Assembly (NCBI RefSeq): GCF_040546765.1
Contig: NZ_JBEPOK010000001.1
Span: 4,588,001 to 4,652,000, forward strand
Length of the DNA: 64,000 nt
Direction: 5' to 3'
DNA from: Arthrobacter sp. OAP107
GTDB lineage: Bacteria > Actinomycetota > Actinomycetes > Actinomycetales > Micrococcaceae
Part shown: one piece after another, positions 1-8,318 of the stretch
How the letters are laid out: each line of letters begins with the position of its first letter
Position numbering within the stretch: the first letter of the stretch is position 1
The notes under the pieces: model-generated
The model's input: only the letters and a program-made list of their open reading frames with translations
Database searches by the model: none
What the model was told of the DNA's origin: nothing
Translations under genes and position numbers: made by a program

Positions 1-1235
1 GCCGCTCCTTCCATCGGTTCAAGGCTGCCTGCCTCCGCAGAGCCTGCGATTGCCAGCTGGTAGGCCTTTTCGGTTTCCGCGGCCACCCGGTTCCACGAGT
101 AGCGGGCCTTCGCCCGGCGCTCGCCCGCCCGCCCGAGTTTTGCGCGAAGGTCCGGGCTGGCCAACAGGGTGCCGATGGCTTCTGCAATGGCTTCAGGGTC
201 CTTCGGCGGCACGTGCAGGCCGGTTCCCCTGTCCACGACGCTGTCAGTCAGGCCTCCCACCGCCGCGGCGACCACCGGAACGCCACACGCCATGGCCTCC
301 AGGGGAACGATGCCGAAGGGCTCGTACCAGGGAGTGCAGACCACAGCGTCCGCACTTCGGAAGATGCCGGGCATGGCTTCCCTGGGCACCTGGCCCCTGA
401 GCTCCACATGGGCCGCCACGCCGAGGTCCCGGGCCAGGTCCAGTAGCCGGCGCGCCTCCGGATCCTGCCCGCCCTCATCGGCACCGCCGCCCACGATGAG
501 CAGCTCGACGTCGTCGAACCCATCCTTCAGCAGATAAGGCAGCGCGCGGATCACAAGGTCCACGCCCTTGCGGGGAACTAGCCGGCCAACGGAAAGGATG
601 CGGTGCGACCGGGCCGGAACGTCGGCCGGGCCGCCGCTGGAGAAGAGCTCCAGGTCCACTCCGCAGGGGGCGATGGAAACCCGGCGGGTATCAATCCCCA
701 TGGCCCTCAGTTCAAAGACCTCGTCAGAGCAGGTGGCCACAATCCGGTCAGCCGACCGGCCCACGGACGGTTCGAGGAACCGTCTCTCGGCCGGACTGGT
801 GTCGGCGGCACCCTGGTGGCGGCGCTTGACGGTGCCCAGCGCGTGGAAGGTCTGCACCACGGGAACCCGGAAACCGCCGGCCTCCCGCCGTGCGGCGTCC
901 AGCGCGGCGACGCCAGACATCCAGAAGTGACCGTGCACCACATGCGGCGGCGAGTCACCCCAGTCCTGGACCACGCCATCCGCCAAGGCCCCCATGTAAG
1001 GGAGGAGCTCGTCCTTGGGCACATGTTCGGCCGGGCCGGCGTCCACGTGTACTACCTCAAGCCGCGGATGCACCCGCACCCTCGCAGGCAGATCCGGCGC
1101 GTCGCGCCTGGTGTACACGGTCACGCGATGGCCCCGCCGGGCCAGCGCTGATGAAAGCGCGGCCACGTGCACGTTCTGGCCGCCTGCGTCCACTCCGCCG
1201 AGCGCTGCCAAAGGACTGGCGTGTTCCGAAATCAT
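1..1235 (-). CDS. GT4-family (MshA-like) glycosyltransferase, C-terminus cut by window edge
   Basis: A retaining GT-B glycosyltransferase that would move a sugar from a nucleotide donor in the cytoplasm. The ATG at 1235 gives MISEHASPLAALGG followed by GGVDAGGQNVHV, the N-terminal donor-domain loop typical of MshA and sucrose-phosphate-synthase-like enzymes. About 411 codons are open to position 1 with no stop, so the 3' end lies outside the window. The C-terminal half carries PFGIVPLEAMACGVP, the acidic EX7E-type nucleotide-sugar site. It starts 8 bases after the stop of the upstream glycosyltransferase and looks like the last visible gene of a four-gene operon beginning at 3944. The acceptor cannot be told. 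MshA itself is possible but not shown, because no other mycothiol gene is nearby. Confidence 0.85.
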   Translation of the reverse strand, partial: MISEHASPLAALGGVDAGGQNVHVAALSSALARRGHRVTVYTRRDAPDLPARVRVHPRLEVVHVDAGPAEHVPKDELLPYMGALADGVVQDWGDSPPHVVHGHFWMSGVAALDAARREAGGFRVPVVQTFHALGTVKRRHQGAADTSPAERRFLEPSVGRSADRIVATCSDEVFELRAMGIDTRRVSIAPCGVDLELFSSGGPADVPARSHRILSVGRLVPRKGVDLVIRALPYLLKDGFDDVELLIVGGGADEGGQDPEARRLLDLARDLGVAAHVELRGQVPREAMPGIFRSADAVVCTPWYEPFGIVPLEAMACGVPVVAAAVGGLTDSVVDRGTGLHVPPKDPEAIAEAIGTLLASPDLRAKLGRAGERRAKARYSWNRVAAETEKAYQLAIAGSAEAGSLEPMEGA

Positions 1236-1243
1236 TGAGATCT

Positions 1244-2323
1244 TCAATGGGTATTCCTTTCTCGCGCCGCGGACAGGGCATCCGGCCCGGACCCCTCTGA
1301 GGCTGCATCCTCGGATGCAGCCACCTCCTCAGACCCCCGCTGCGGACCGTCCCCCCGATGTGTCGGCACCAGATCGGCCAGCACCTGGTCCCAGTCGGCG
1401 AGGAACCGCTCAAGTCCGTAGCGCTCGAGGGCCGCCTCCCGTGCCGCCTTACCCCGCCGTCGGGCTTCCTCGGGGTCGTTGACCAGCAGCCGGGCGCACC
1501 GGCGCAGCTCCTCAACATCTGTGGAGATACAGCCCGCCTCAGGCGGGACAGCCCGGGACGCCTCGGTGGTGGCCAGCGCCAGGACCGGCATGCCGAGGTG
1601 CATCGCTTCCAGCAGCGCCAGCCCCAGGGAGGTCCAGCGGAGTGGGTGCAGGTAAGCACGGCAGCGCGCGAGTTCGCGGTGGAGCTCGTCGGTTTTCAGG
1701 TCGCCCCGGACCGTTAGCCGCGGCCCGGGAATGCCCGTGGCCTCCGCCAGCCCATCACCTCCCATTCCGAAGACCTGGAGCGGGGCTGTGGTGGCGAAGC
1801 GGGACAGCAAATCCGTGCCAGTCACCCGTCCGCGGCGGACCGGTTCATTTACCACCACGCCCAGCTCCGGGGCCTCGCCTGTATAGAGATAGCCGGGGTC
1901 CGCGATGCCATGCTCGATGACCTTGGTCGGGGCGCGGCCGCTGTCCCAGAACAGCTCGTTGAAATGCGTCACGTGGACAATCGGAATCTCGCGTTGCTCC
2001 CCGAGCGGATGGACGGTGAAAGGAACATCGCCCTTGGGGGTGTTGTGTTCCACAAATACAGCGGGAAGATCGGTGCCGGGCCGGCGGCCCAGGACGCGTC
2101 TGACCTCCCCGGCTTCCTCCGGACGCTGGAGCACCACGGCGTCAATGCTGCCGGCGTCCAGCTCGGCGAGCGTGACCTCCCGCACGGAGGCTGGCCAGTT
2201 CCGGCCCGCCCGCCCCAGCCCCCACGGACCGCCCTCCGGCAGGACCGGCAGCAGGTACTCGTGCCGGCCGCGGACAAATGCGTCCGTCCACGACCCGTGC
2301 ACGTGCCAAAGCAAAATTCTCAT
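1244..2323 (-). CDS. Glycosyltransferase (GT4-like, 359 aa)
   Basis: Probable GT-B glycosyltransferase. The N-terminus MRILLWHVHGSW resembles the first beta strand of a Rossmann domain. The second half holds a GT4-like segment, YLHPLRWTSLGLALLEAMHLGMPVL, with the paired glutamates of the EX7E motif around residues 240-250. The last 40 residues are Glu/Ala/Ser-rich and probably disordered. The ATG start overlaps the stop of the upstream GT9 gene as ATGA (2320-2323), which implies translational coupling. It acts with two other transferases and a sugar-phosphate phosphatase in one operon. Donor and acceptor are unknown. Confidence 0.85.
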   Translation of the reverse strand: MRILLWHVHGSWTDAFVRGRHEYLLPVLPEGGPWGLGRAGRNWPASVREVTLAELDAGSIDAVVLQRPEEAGEVRRVLGRRPGTDLPAVFVEHNTPKGDVPFTVHPLGEQREIPIVHVTHFNELFWDSGRAPTKVIEHGIADPGYLYTGEAPELGVVVNEPVRRGRVTGTDLLSRFATTAPLQVFGMGGDGLAEATGIPGPRLTVRGDLKTDELHRELARCRAYLHPLRWTSLGLALLEAMHLGMPVLALATTEASRAVPPEAGCISTDVEELRRCARLLVNDPEEARRRGKAAREAALERYGLERFLADWDQVLADLVPTHRGDGPQRGSEEVAASEDAASEGSGPDALSAARERNTH

Positions 2324-3396
2324 CGTTTCCGGACCTTTCTCCGTGTGCTGAGCGAGGAGACCCCGCTCAGCAGGCGTTCGACCGCTTCCACCACCTGTTC
2401 TGGCGAGACAGAGCTAAGGCAGGGATGTCCCGGTACCGGACAGATGCGTGCGCGGCTCAGCCTGCATGGTGCATTCTGGTCGCCAAGCAGTTCCAGCGGA
2501 ACGCCGTACGGCGCCCAGCGGACGGCGGGCACAACGGGCGAAAACAGGCTCACCACCGGGGTTCCGACCGCGGCTGCCAGATGCGCAGGTCCGGTGTTTC
2601 CGGTAACCACAACGTCAGCATTGGCAAGGACACCGGACAGGGTGGAAAGGTCAGTCCGCCCGCCCAGATCGATGGCCGAAGGGCCCGCCACCGTTGCGGT
2701 AAGGGCTGTCTCACCCGGGCCCCCGGTGACGACTACCCTGTGGCCGGCGCCCTCCAGCAGCTCCACGGCCGCCGCATGGTGCAGCGGAGGCCAGGCCCGG
2801 GCCGGCACCGTGGCGCCCGGATGGACCACAACATAGGGCCCGTCCCCCACCAAGTGCCGGACCGCCGGAGGATCCTTGACCATCAGCTTTCCGTCGTCTC
2901 CGGTCTTGAGCCGGAATCCCGCCGCGCGGGCGATGCCCAGCGCCCGCACGGACTCCGGCTGGTCCTCTGGAAAGTCCTCGCCGGGTCTCAGACGGACGTC
3001 CAGGAGGGAGCCGGCATAGTCGGTGGAAGCCCCGGTGATGCGCTCCACACCGGCCAGCCGCAGGAGGAGCGCCAAGGGAAGAGACGACTGGTGGAAAGAC
3101 GTGAGGATAACCGCTTCGGTGATGCGGGAATTCCGGACAAAGCCCACCAGCGAGTCCAGGTGCGGGCCTGTCACCGGCGGTGCAGGATTGCTGATCCACG
3201 GGGCATCCCAAGCAAAAACGTCCGCGACGCCGGGCAGCAGCGAGGCGGCCGACTGGCCCTGCGGCCCGCAAAGCACGACGACGTCGTTGGGGCTGCCGCC
3301 GTCGGCCCGCCGTCCGTTCGCCACGGCCCTGACCGCCGGGCCTGCCAGAAGAACGTCACCGACGCTGTCCAGCCTGGCCACCAGGACCCGGCTCAT
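2320..3396 (-). CDS. GT9-family heptosyltransferase-like glycosyltransferase
   Basis: Member of the ADP-heptose:LPS heptosyltransferase family (GT9), about 358 aa, the usual length. Seen: the N-terminal MSRVLVARLDSVGDVLLAGP, with the conserved Asp-Ser-x-Gly-Asp loop, and the C-terminal VVVTGNTGPAHLAAAVGTPVVSLF, the family's nucleotide-sugar signature. The frame stays open upstream to 3684, but that extension is Arg/Pro-rich and lies inside the next gene. The ATG at 3396 makes an ATGA overlap with the phosphatase stop (3393) and fits the family start. LPS does not exist in this type of organism, so the acceptor must be another glycan or lipid. The specificity is inferred, not seen. Confidence 0.88.
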   Translation of the reverse strand: MSRVLVARLDSVGDVLLAGPAVRAVANGRRADGGSPNDVVVLCGPQGQSAASLLPGVADVFAWDAPWISNPAPPVTGPHLDSLVGFVRNSRITEAVILTSFHQSSLPLALLLRLAGVERITGASTDYAGSLLDVRLRPGEDFPEDQPESVRALGIARAAGFRLKTGDDGKLMVKDPPAVRHLVGDGPYVVVHPGATVPARAWPPLHHAAAVELLEGAGHRVVVTGGPGETALTATVAGPSAIDLGGRTDLSTLSGVLANADVVVTGNTGPAHLAAAVGTPVVSLFSPVVPAVRWAPYGVPLELLGDQNAPCRLSRARICPVPGHPCLSSVSPEQVVEAVERLLSGVSSLSTRRKVRKR

Positions 3397-3944
3397 GCCG
3401 GTCCTCGGAGCAGCATTCCCTGCAGCAACAGGGAAACGGCCTGTTCGAGGTCCGCGGCAACCTCTGGGGCTGCTGTGACTTCCTCGGGCCGGGTCTGGGG
3501 AGTGGGGACAAGGACACCGCATGCACCAGCGGCCGCGGCCGCCTCGACGTCGCTGCCGATGTCTCCGATGAACGCCGCCTCTGACGGGTCGATGCCAAGA
3601 CGCCGGCACGCGCTCTGGATCATTCCAGGGGCCGGCTTGCGGCACCGGCAGCCGTCCCCGGCCTCGTGCGGACAGACTTCCCAAACGTCAAAAGGTCCCA
3701 GAAGGTCCTCCACCCGGGCGTTCACGCTGTCCACCTCTTCCTGGGTGAGGAGGCCGCGGGCAATGCCTGACTGATTACTCAGCACGCCGGTGGCCAGGCC
3801 CAGGCCGCGCACCTCGTCGAGGACCTTCCGTGCCCCGGGCAGTGGCCTGACCAGTTCCGCATTGCCGTTGTAAGGCACGTCAAACACCAGCGTCCCGTCC
3901 CGGTCGAACAGCACGGCCTTGAGCGTAGAAGCAGCAGTTGCCAT
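3393..3944 (-). CDS. HAD-IIIA phosphatase, GmhB-like (heptose bisphosphate phosphatase family)
   Basis: Small HAD-superfamily phosphatase of 183 aa. The nucleophile motif AVLFDRDGTLV is near residues 10-20 and the TGVLSNQSGIARG loop follows. A zinc-binding cluster of the form C-x-H...C-x-C-R-K-P (CPHEAGDGCRCRKPAPGM) is diagnostic of the GmhB/histidinol-phosphatase group. FIGDIGSDVEAA is the acidic motif IV. GmhB removes the 7-phosphate from D-glycero-D-manno-heptose 1,7-bisphosphate on the way to an activated heptose. First gene of a four-gene overlapping operon with two GT4 genes and a GT9 gene. That context supports a heptose or related sugar, but the exact substrate is an inference. Confidence 0.82.
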   Translation of the reverse strand: MATAASTLKAVLFDRDGTLVFDVPYNGNAELVRPLPGARKVLDEVRGLGLATGVLSNQSGIARGLLTQEEVDSVNARVEDLLGPFDVWEVCPHEAGDGCRCRKPAPGMIQSACRRLGIDPSEAAFIGDIGSDVEAAAAAGACGVLVPTPQTRPEEVTAAPEVAADLEQAVSLLLQGMLLRGPA

Positions 3945-4058
3945 ATCCCCTTCGTTCCCCGCCCACCTGAGACCTAAACAAAAGGCCGCGTACTTCTTCT
4001 CGGCTAGAATCCTCGACAGGCGGGCCAGCCGGGCCGCCCGAAGACGAGGAAGGCCTCA

Positions 4059-5003
4059 GTGGAAGCACCGAACGGCAAGCACGAACAACCAGTCCTGCTG
4101 GTCCTGCGGGCCCTGAAGCTTGGCGACCTGCTGGTTGCCGTTCCCGCGCTGCGCGCCCTGCGCCGCGCCTATCCGGAACACCGCCTGCTGTACGCGGCGC
4201 AGGGCTGGCTGGAGGACGCCCTGGAGCTGGTGGGGGGCTACGAACTGCTTCCGACCCACGGCCTTGATGTTCCCATTCCCATCGAGGCAGGCAAGGTGGA
4301 CATCGCCGTGAACCTGCACGGCAGCGGACCTGAAAGCGAGGCACGGCTCGCCGCCGTGCGCCCCAGGACGATCGTTGGCCACCGCACATCTGCACGGCCC
4401 GGCCCGGAGTGGATGCAGGACATCCATGAGCGTGAGCGGTGGACCAGGCTGCTGCAGTGGCATGGCATTGACGCCGAACCGGACGATTTCCGCCTTCTCC
4501 CGCCTGCCCTTCCCAGCCCCTGCCCGGGCGCCACGGTGCTGCACGTAGGAGCCGCCTATGGCAGCCGGCTCTGGCCGGAGGACCGCTTTGCCGCAGTAGC
4601 CCGCACGCTCTCGGAGGATGGCCACCGGGTCGTGTTCACCGGCAGCTCAGGGGAAAGGCCCCGGGCCGTGGACGTTGCACGGCTTGCGGGGCTACCGGAA
4701 GCACAGGTCCTGGCGGGAAAACTGCGGCTGGCCGAATTCATGGCCGCCATCGCAGAGGCCCGGCTGGTGGTCTCCGCAGACACGGGCGCGGCACATCTGG
4801 CCTCTGCGTATTCGCGGCCCTCGGTGGTGCTTTTCGGTCCCGCCCCGGCCGAGGTCTGGGGCCCGCCGCCGGGGCCGCATATTGTGCTGACAGACGCTCA
4901 GGCGCGCCGCGGTGACACCTTCGCGGCCACGCCGGATCCGGCCCTGCTGGCGGTTTCGGTGGAAGATGTCCTGGATGCTGTTGGGAGGCTTCCGCTGCGC
5001 TGA
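4059..5003 (+). CDS. GT9-family glycosyltransferase (heptosyltransferase-like)
   Basis: Second GT9 protein of the locus, 314 aa, divergent from the phosphatase operon. It has PVLLVLRALKLGDLLVAVPA at the N-terminus (the GT9 G-D-L loop) and ARLVVSADTGAAHLASAYSRP near residues 235-255, the conserved donor-site motif. The start is the GTG at 4059, preceded by GAGGAAGG at 4046-4053. The 114-base gap shared with the divergent gene holds a TAGAAT sequence near 4004-4009 that could be a -10 box. The last 35 codons overlap the convergent sigma-factor gene by 106 bases (4898-5003). It likely works in the same surface-glycan pathway. The acceptor is unknown. Confidence 0.88.
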   Translation: MEAPNGKHEQPVLLVLRALKLGDLLVAVPALRALRRAYPEHRLLYAAQGWLEDALELVGGYELLPTHGLDVPIPIEAGKVDIAVNLHGSGPESEARLAAVRPRTIVGHRTSARPGPEWMQDIHERERWTRLLQWHGIDAEPDDFRLLPPALPSPCPGATVLHVGAAYGSRLWPEDRFAAVARTLSEDGHRVVFTGSSGERPRAVDVARLAGLPEAQVLAGKLRLAEFMAAIAEARLVVSADTGAAHLASAYSRPSVVLFGPAPAEVWGPPPGPHIVLTDAQARRGDTFAATPDPALLAVSVEDVLDAVGRLPLR

Positions 5004-5842
5004 GCTGTGGGGGCACTGTCCGGCGCGGCGGCACTTTCCTGGCTGGCCGGCACCCGGCCGAGCTTGCCCACGGTCCGGCCCTCCTCGTCAAGCAGCCGGT
5101 GCTGAAGCCACACCAGAATTCGGGACAGGCGCCGGGATACCTGCATCTGGGAAATGCCGAACCGTTTGCCCAGTTCCATCTGGGTCTCCTCCCGGAAGTA
5201 CCGCCGGTACAGCATCTCGCGGTCGTCCGGCTCCAGTTCCTGGATGGCTTCATTGAGGCATACCAGTTCCTCGAGGTGCTCGATCGGCTGGTCGGGCGAG
5301 ACCAGCCCCTCGCCCATCGTCGGCCCGCCCCACGGGTCCGGACTGTCCAGCGAGTCGGGATGCATGCTGCTGCCTGCCGCCTGGGCTTCCCGCACCTCCG
5401 CGGTGCTGACGCCCAGCTCGCTTGCAAGTTCCTGAGCCGACGGTGTCCGTCCCAGTGACTGGGCCAGGTCCGGGGCCGTGTGCAGGAGCTGTGTGCGGAC
5501 GTCCTGGACCCGCCGCGGCGGTCGGACAGTCCAGCACCGGTCACGCAGAAAACGCTTAAGTTCGCCGCTGATCGTGGGTGCGGCGTAGGCGGGAAAACTT
5601 TCGCCCTTCTCTGCGTCAAAGCCCCGCGCTGCCTTGACGAGTCCCAGATAAGCCACCTGGACCAGGTCTGAACGTTCCCGTCCTCGAGCGGCGTACCGCG
5701 AGGCAAGGGACTCCGCCAGGTCAAGGTAATTGAGTACCAGCTGGTTCTGGAAGGCATCGTGCAGCCGGCCCGTTTGGGTCGAAGGCTGGGAGGCTGCCTG
5801 CGGTGGGCCGGTCATGGACAAGGAGGGCGGAGTTTCTGGCAT
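4898..5842 (-). CDS. SigB/SigF/SigG-type RNA polymerase sigma factor with C-terminal extension
   Basis: Alternative sigma-70 factor, 314 aa, lacking region 1. Region 2 covers roughly residues 30-110, with YAARGRERSDLVQVAYLGLV and a Tyr/Trp-rich melting segment. Region 3 follows. Region 4 at about residues 195-245 has LEPDDREMLYRRYF and a helix-turn-helix GKRFGISQMQVSRRLSRIL. This pattern is that of stress and sporulation-type sigma factors. Residues after about 250 are Ser/Ala/Thr-rich and unusual for the family; they are encoded where the gene overlaps the convergent GT9 gene. The start is the ATG at 5842 after GAAGGAACCCCGACA; the longer upstream frame lacks a good site. No anti-sigma gene adjoins it. 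A palindrome 63 bases upstream (5906-5919) is shared with several other genes here, suggesting autoregulation. Confidence 0.9.
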   Translation of the reverse strand: MPETPPSLSMTGPPQAASQPSTQTGRLHDAFQNQLVLNYLDLAESLASRYAARGRERSDLVQVAYLGLVKAARGFDAEKGESFPAYAAPTISGELKRFLRDRCWTVRPPRRVQDVRTQLLHTAPDLAQSLGRTPSAQELASELGVSTAEVREAQAAGSSMHPDSLDSPDPWGGPTMGEGLVSPDQPIEHLEELVCLNEAIQELEPDDREMLYRRYFREETQMELGKRFGISQMQVSRRLSRILVWLQHRLLDEEGRTVGKLGRVPASQESAAAPDSAPTAQRSGSLPTASRTSSTETASRAGSGVAAKVSPRRA

Positions 5843-5905
5843 TGTCGGGGTTCCTTCGATCGGGATCTCGAGAAAGCCTGCGGCAAGACTTAGAAGAAGG
5901 AAATC

Positions 5906-5919
5906 ATAAGTGTGCTTAT
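5906..5919 (-). promoter_or_regulatory. TAAGCA-type palindromic promoter element upstream of the sigma-factor gene
   Basis: On the minus strand the sequence reads ATAAGCACACTTAT, then GATTT. It has perfect 5-base arms and matches 10 of 12 bases of the core TAAGCATGCTTA seen upstream of several other genes in the window. Its near edge is 63 bases from the ATG at 5842. TATGAT, overlapping its downstream side, could serve as a -10 box. Function is inferred from shared sequence and spacing. Confidence 0.5.
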
Positions 5920-6024
5920 TACACAATGGCTCGAGACGATAGGCTCGAAGAAGCACCAAGGCCAAGCTACTGTCACCAGACTGCCTGACTTTGGGGTTCC
6001 ACGGCAATGGACGAAGGGCATTTC

Positions 6025-7137
6025 ATGCGTATCGCGATCACGGGTGCCAGCGGCAATGCGGGAACAGCACTACTCCGCAGGCTTCAGAGGGCCGGACGGG
6101 AACACCCCGACGGACTGGAACTGGTGGGCATCAGCCGCCGCACGCCGGACACTTCAATGCCGCCCTATGCGGGCGTCGAGTGGCACTCCCTGGACGTTGG
6201 TGCCGAGGGCGCGGCGCAGGACTTGGCCAAGGCTTTCGCCGGAGCCGATGCAGTGGTGCACCTTGCCTGGCAGATCCAGCCGAACCGGAACCTCCCGCAA
6301 CTGCACCGCACTAATGTCACCGGCACTGCGAACATGCTGGCGGCTGCCCGGGAAGCCGGAGTCAACCATGTGGTGTGCGCCTCCTCGGTTGGGGCATACA
6401 GTAAGGCACCCAAGGACCGCCGGGTTGATGAATCCTGGCCTGCCGGAGGGATGGAGGGCTCACATTACAGCCGGGACAAGGCTGAGCAGGAAAAGCTGCT
6501 GGACAGGTTCGCGGCGGATAATCCGTCGGTTGCCGTGGCCAGGCTGCGCCCCGGGCTCATCTTCCAGGGTCAGGCGGGAAGCGAAATCGGGAGGTATTTC
6601 CTGGGGTGGGTGCACCCGAGATTCGTCCCGCGCCGGCCGGCGTTGCCACTATTGCCGATTCCCGAGGAACTGATCTTTCAGGCGGTGCATGCCAACGACG
6701 TCGCGGACGCGTACTGGCGTGTGCTTGAGCGGAGGGCCAGCGGCCCCTTCAATGTGGCGGCCGAGCCAGTGGTCACCCCGCAAAACCTGGCCCGGCTCTT
6801 TTCCGCCAAGAGGATCCTCCCCGTCCCGGTCCGCGCGCTCCACGCCTTCGTCGGTGCCACCTGGCGGCTGCGGCTGCAGCAGACAGACTCGGGATGGGTG
6901 GAGATGGCGGCTGGCGCACCGATCATGGACACCGGGCGGATCCGGAACGAGCTCGGCTGGGAGCCGCAAACGCCGTCGCTGGAGGCCATCCGTGAAGTGA
7001 TAAAGGGCATGGGTAAGGGCGCCGGCGTGCCGGCGTCCCCGCCGCTCAAACCGCGGCGCAGCCCCTTGACGTTCCTACGCCGGCGCTGGCTTCGCCGCCC
7101 CCTCGCTGGGGCAGGGCTAAACGGACGACGCCGGTAG
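6025..7137 (+). CDS. NAD-dependent epimerase/dehydratase (extended SDR)
   Basis: Soluble oxidoreductase or epimerase of the extended SDR family, about 370 aa. The nucleotide-binding loop MRIAITGASGNAG is at the N-terminus and HLAWQ marks the end of a cofactor strand. The catalytic Tyr-x-x-x-Lys is in GSHYSRDKAEQ at about residues 148-156, with an upstream Ser in CASSVGAYS. The C-terminal 40 residues are Arg/Pro-rich (PRRSPLTFLRRRWLRR) and unlike the fold. The ATG at 6025 follows GAAGGGC; the ATG at 6007 in the same frame is less well placed. Divergent from the sigma-factor gene with no partner gene, so the substrate is not known. Confidence 0.85.
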   Translation: MRIAITGASGNAGTALLRRLQRAGREHPDGLELVGISRRTPDTSMPPYAGVEWHSLDVGAEGAAQDLAKAFAGADAVVHLAWQIQPNRNLPQLHRTNVTGTANMLAAAREAGVNHVVCASSVGAYSKAPKDRRVDESWPAGGMEGSHYSRDKAEQEKLLDRFAADNPSVAVARLRPGLIFQGQAGSEIGRYFLGWVHPRFVPRRPALPLLPIPEELIFQAVHANDVADAYWRVLERRASGPFNVAAEPVVTPQNLARLFSAKRILPVPVRALHAFVGATWRLRLQQTDSGWVEMAAGAPIMDTGRIRNELGWEPQTPSLEAIREVIKGMGKGAGVPASPPLKPRRSPLTFLRRRWLRRPLAGAGLNGRRR

Positions 7138-7172
7138 GTTACGGTCGCCGGCGGCTTAACGGCCGTCGTCGG

Positions 7173-7703
7173 CTATTCGCGCGGCGTGTTCCGCCTGGTA
7201 GCGTCCGTGGTGGCGTCGACATCGCGGGCATCGACGCTGCGCGCATCATCCGCCCGTACGTCGTCGGCCCGCGAGCCCGCGTCGCGCGCATCCGCGGCCC
7301 GAAGATCTTCATGCCCGGCATCCGCCCGCGCTTCATCGCGCCGGTTGCCGTCATCGTCCACATCCGGGTCAAGCGCGTTCGCCTTGTACTGGTGCTTCTC
7401 GGCATCCGTCCGCAGGTCCTGCGCGGTCGACTGCCGCTGTTCGGCCTCCTGGCGAAGCCGCGCCGCCTCAACCTGTGCCTTCTCGGCATCGGCCTTGGCA
7501 TGCATGGCCCTGGCTTCGTTTTCGCGCGCCTCAAGGTCGGCGTTCTCCGCCTTCCTGCGGATCTCGGCAGCGTGCTGGCGGTTCTGCTCATCGCGCTTCT
7601 GCCGGAATGCCTCCCGGCGCTTGCGGCTGGACATCAGAAGCACCGCAATGAGCGCGATCACAACGATTACAACGACGATCCAAATCCAGGCAGTTGGGTC
7701 CAC
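7173..7703 (-). CDS. Single-pass membrane protein with coiled coil and Asp/Arg/Ala-rich tail
   Basis: Unrecognised protein of 176 aa. Residues 5-24 (WIWIVVVIVVIALIAVLLM) form one transmembrane helix. Residues 27-105 are Glu/Arg/Ala-rich with heptad-like spacing, so a long cytoplasmic coiled coil is likely. Residues 115-170 are an acidic and basic low-complexity tail with repeats such as ADDARSVDARDVDA. Strong G/C at third positions supports a real gene. It is followed by the convergent epimerase and is divergent from the small protein at 7906. A structural or envelope-stress role is only a guess. Confidence 0.7.
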   Translation of the reverse strand: MDPTAWIWIVVVIVVIALIAVLLMSSRKRREAFRQKRDEQNRQHAAEIRRKAENADLEARENEARAMHAKADAEKAQVEAARLRQEAEQRQSTAQDLRTDAEKHQYKANALDPDVDDDGNRRDEARADAGHEDLRAADARDAGSRADDVRADDARSVDARDVDATTDATRRNTPRE

Positions 7704-7824
7704 CGTGGATCCACCTCTCTCTTTTCCAGCACGTCATTATCCGGAGGGTCCGGCCGCTGGTACCGGCACGACGCCACCGGAGAGCGGCCGATTGAACTAG
7801 CGGCAATCAGGGTACTTACGATCT

Positions 7825-7846
7825 AATAGTAACCATGCTTACTATT
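7825..7846 (+). promoter_or_regulatory. Perfect inverted repeat AATAGTAA-N6-TTACTATT (shared promoter element)
   Basis: Arms AATAGTAA (7825-7832) and TTACTATT (7839-7846) are exact complements around CCATGC. The central 14 bases, GTAACCATGCTTAC, match GTAAGCATGCTTAC at 13 positions. The near edge of that 14-mer is 63 bases before the ATG at 7906, the same distance as in front of the sigma-factor gene. Likely a promoter or operator for 7906 and perhaps for the BrkB gene after it. Confidence 0.55.
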
Positions 7847-7905
7847 TTATAGCGAGTGGTTGCCGGGTGTACTCGGCACCGCCACATGTTGGAGAGGGAT
7901 TGACC

Positions 7906-8184
7906 ATGACGGAGAACCAACAGCCGCAGGGCCCTAGCGCTTCCCCGCCCGACGCTCCCCTGCCCGGATCCGAGAAGACCGGTGCTGAAGAAGCCGGGGC
8001 CCGCGCCCGGAGCAGCGGGCAGGACCCCAACCCGCTGGCTTCCGGACAACTGGCCGAGAGCCCGCAGTCGAACACCCGGATGGCGGACGATCCGCTGGGT
8101 GGGAAGCAGCCCGCCGACGATCCGCTGGGAAGCGACCCGCTCACCTTGGACCGGCGCAACCCGCCCAGGGCGCCAGGACTCTAG
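7906..8184 (+). CDS. Small disordered hypothetical protein (92 aa)
   Basis: Not recognised. MTENQQPQGPSASPPD begins a Pro/Ser/Gly/Ala-rich chain with no hydrophobic core. Two similar short stretches, MADDPLGGKQ and ADDPLGSDPL, suggest an internal duplication of the DDPLG motif. The ATG at 7906 follows GGAGAGGGATTGACC, a good ribosome site; the in-frame start at 7867 has none. It precedes the BrkB-like gene by 134 bases and has the shared palindromic element 63 bases upstream, so a stress-induced intrinsically disordered protein is a reasonable inference. Confidence 0.65.
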   Translation: MTENQQPQGPSASPPDAPLPGSEKTGAEEAGARARSSGQDPNPLASGQLAESPQSNTRMADDPLGGKQPADDPLGSDPLTLDRRNPPRAPGL

Positions 8185-8318
8185 GTGCCCTGCCTGTAAG
8201 CGACCCAAACCTGATGCGACCTGTTGCACGCCCTGCGAGCCCCACCCCCTGATAGCGGGCAGGAAACCATCCGCTCCGCCGGAACACGTCGTCCTGCCCG
8301 CGAACGAAAGGATGCCTC

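Noticed and set aside
3397..3684. Longer N-terminus for the first GT9 protein
   Set aside because: The extension is Arg/Pro-rich and antiregister to the phosphatase gene. The ATG at 3396 gives the family start and an ATGA overlap.
5843..6007. Longer N-terminus for the sigma factor
   Set aside because: It would run through the promoter element and has no ribosome site. ATG 5842 has GAAGGAA.
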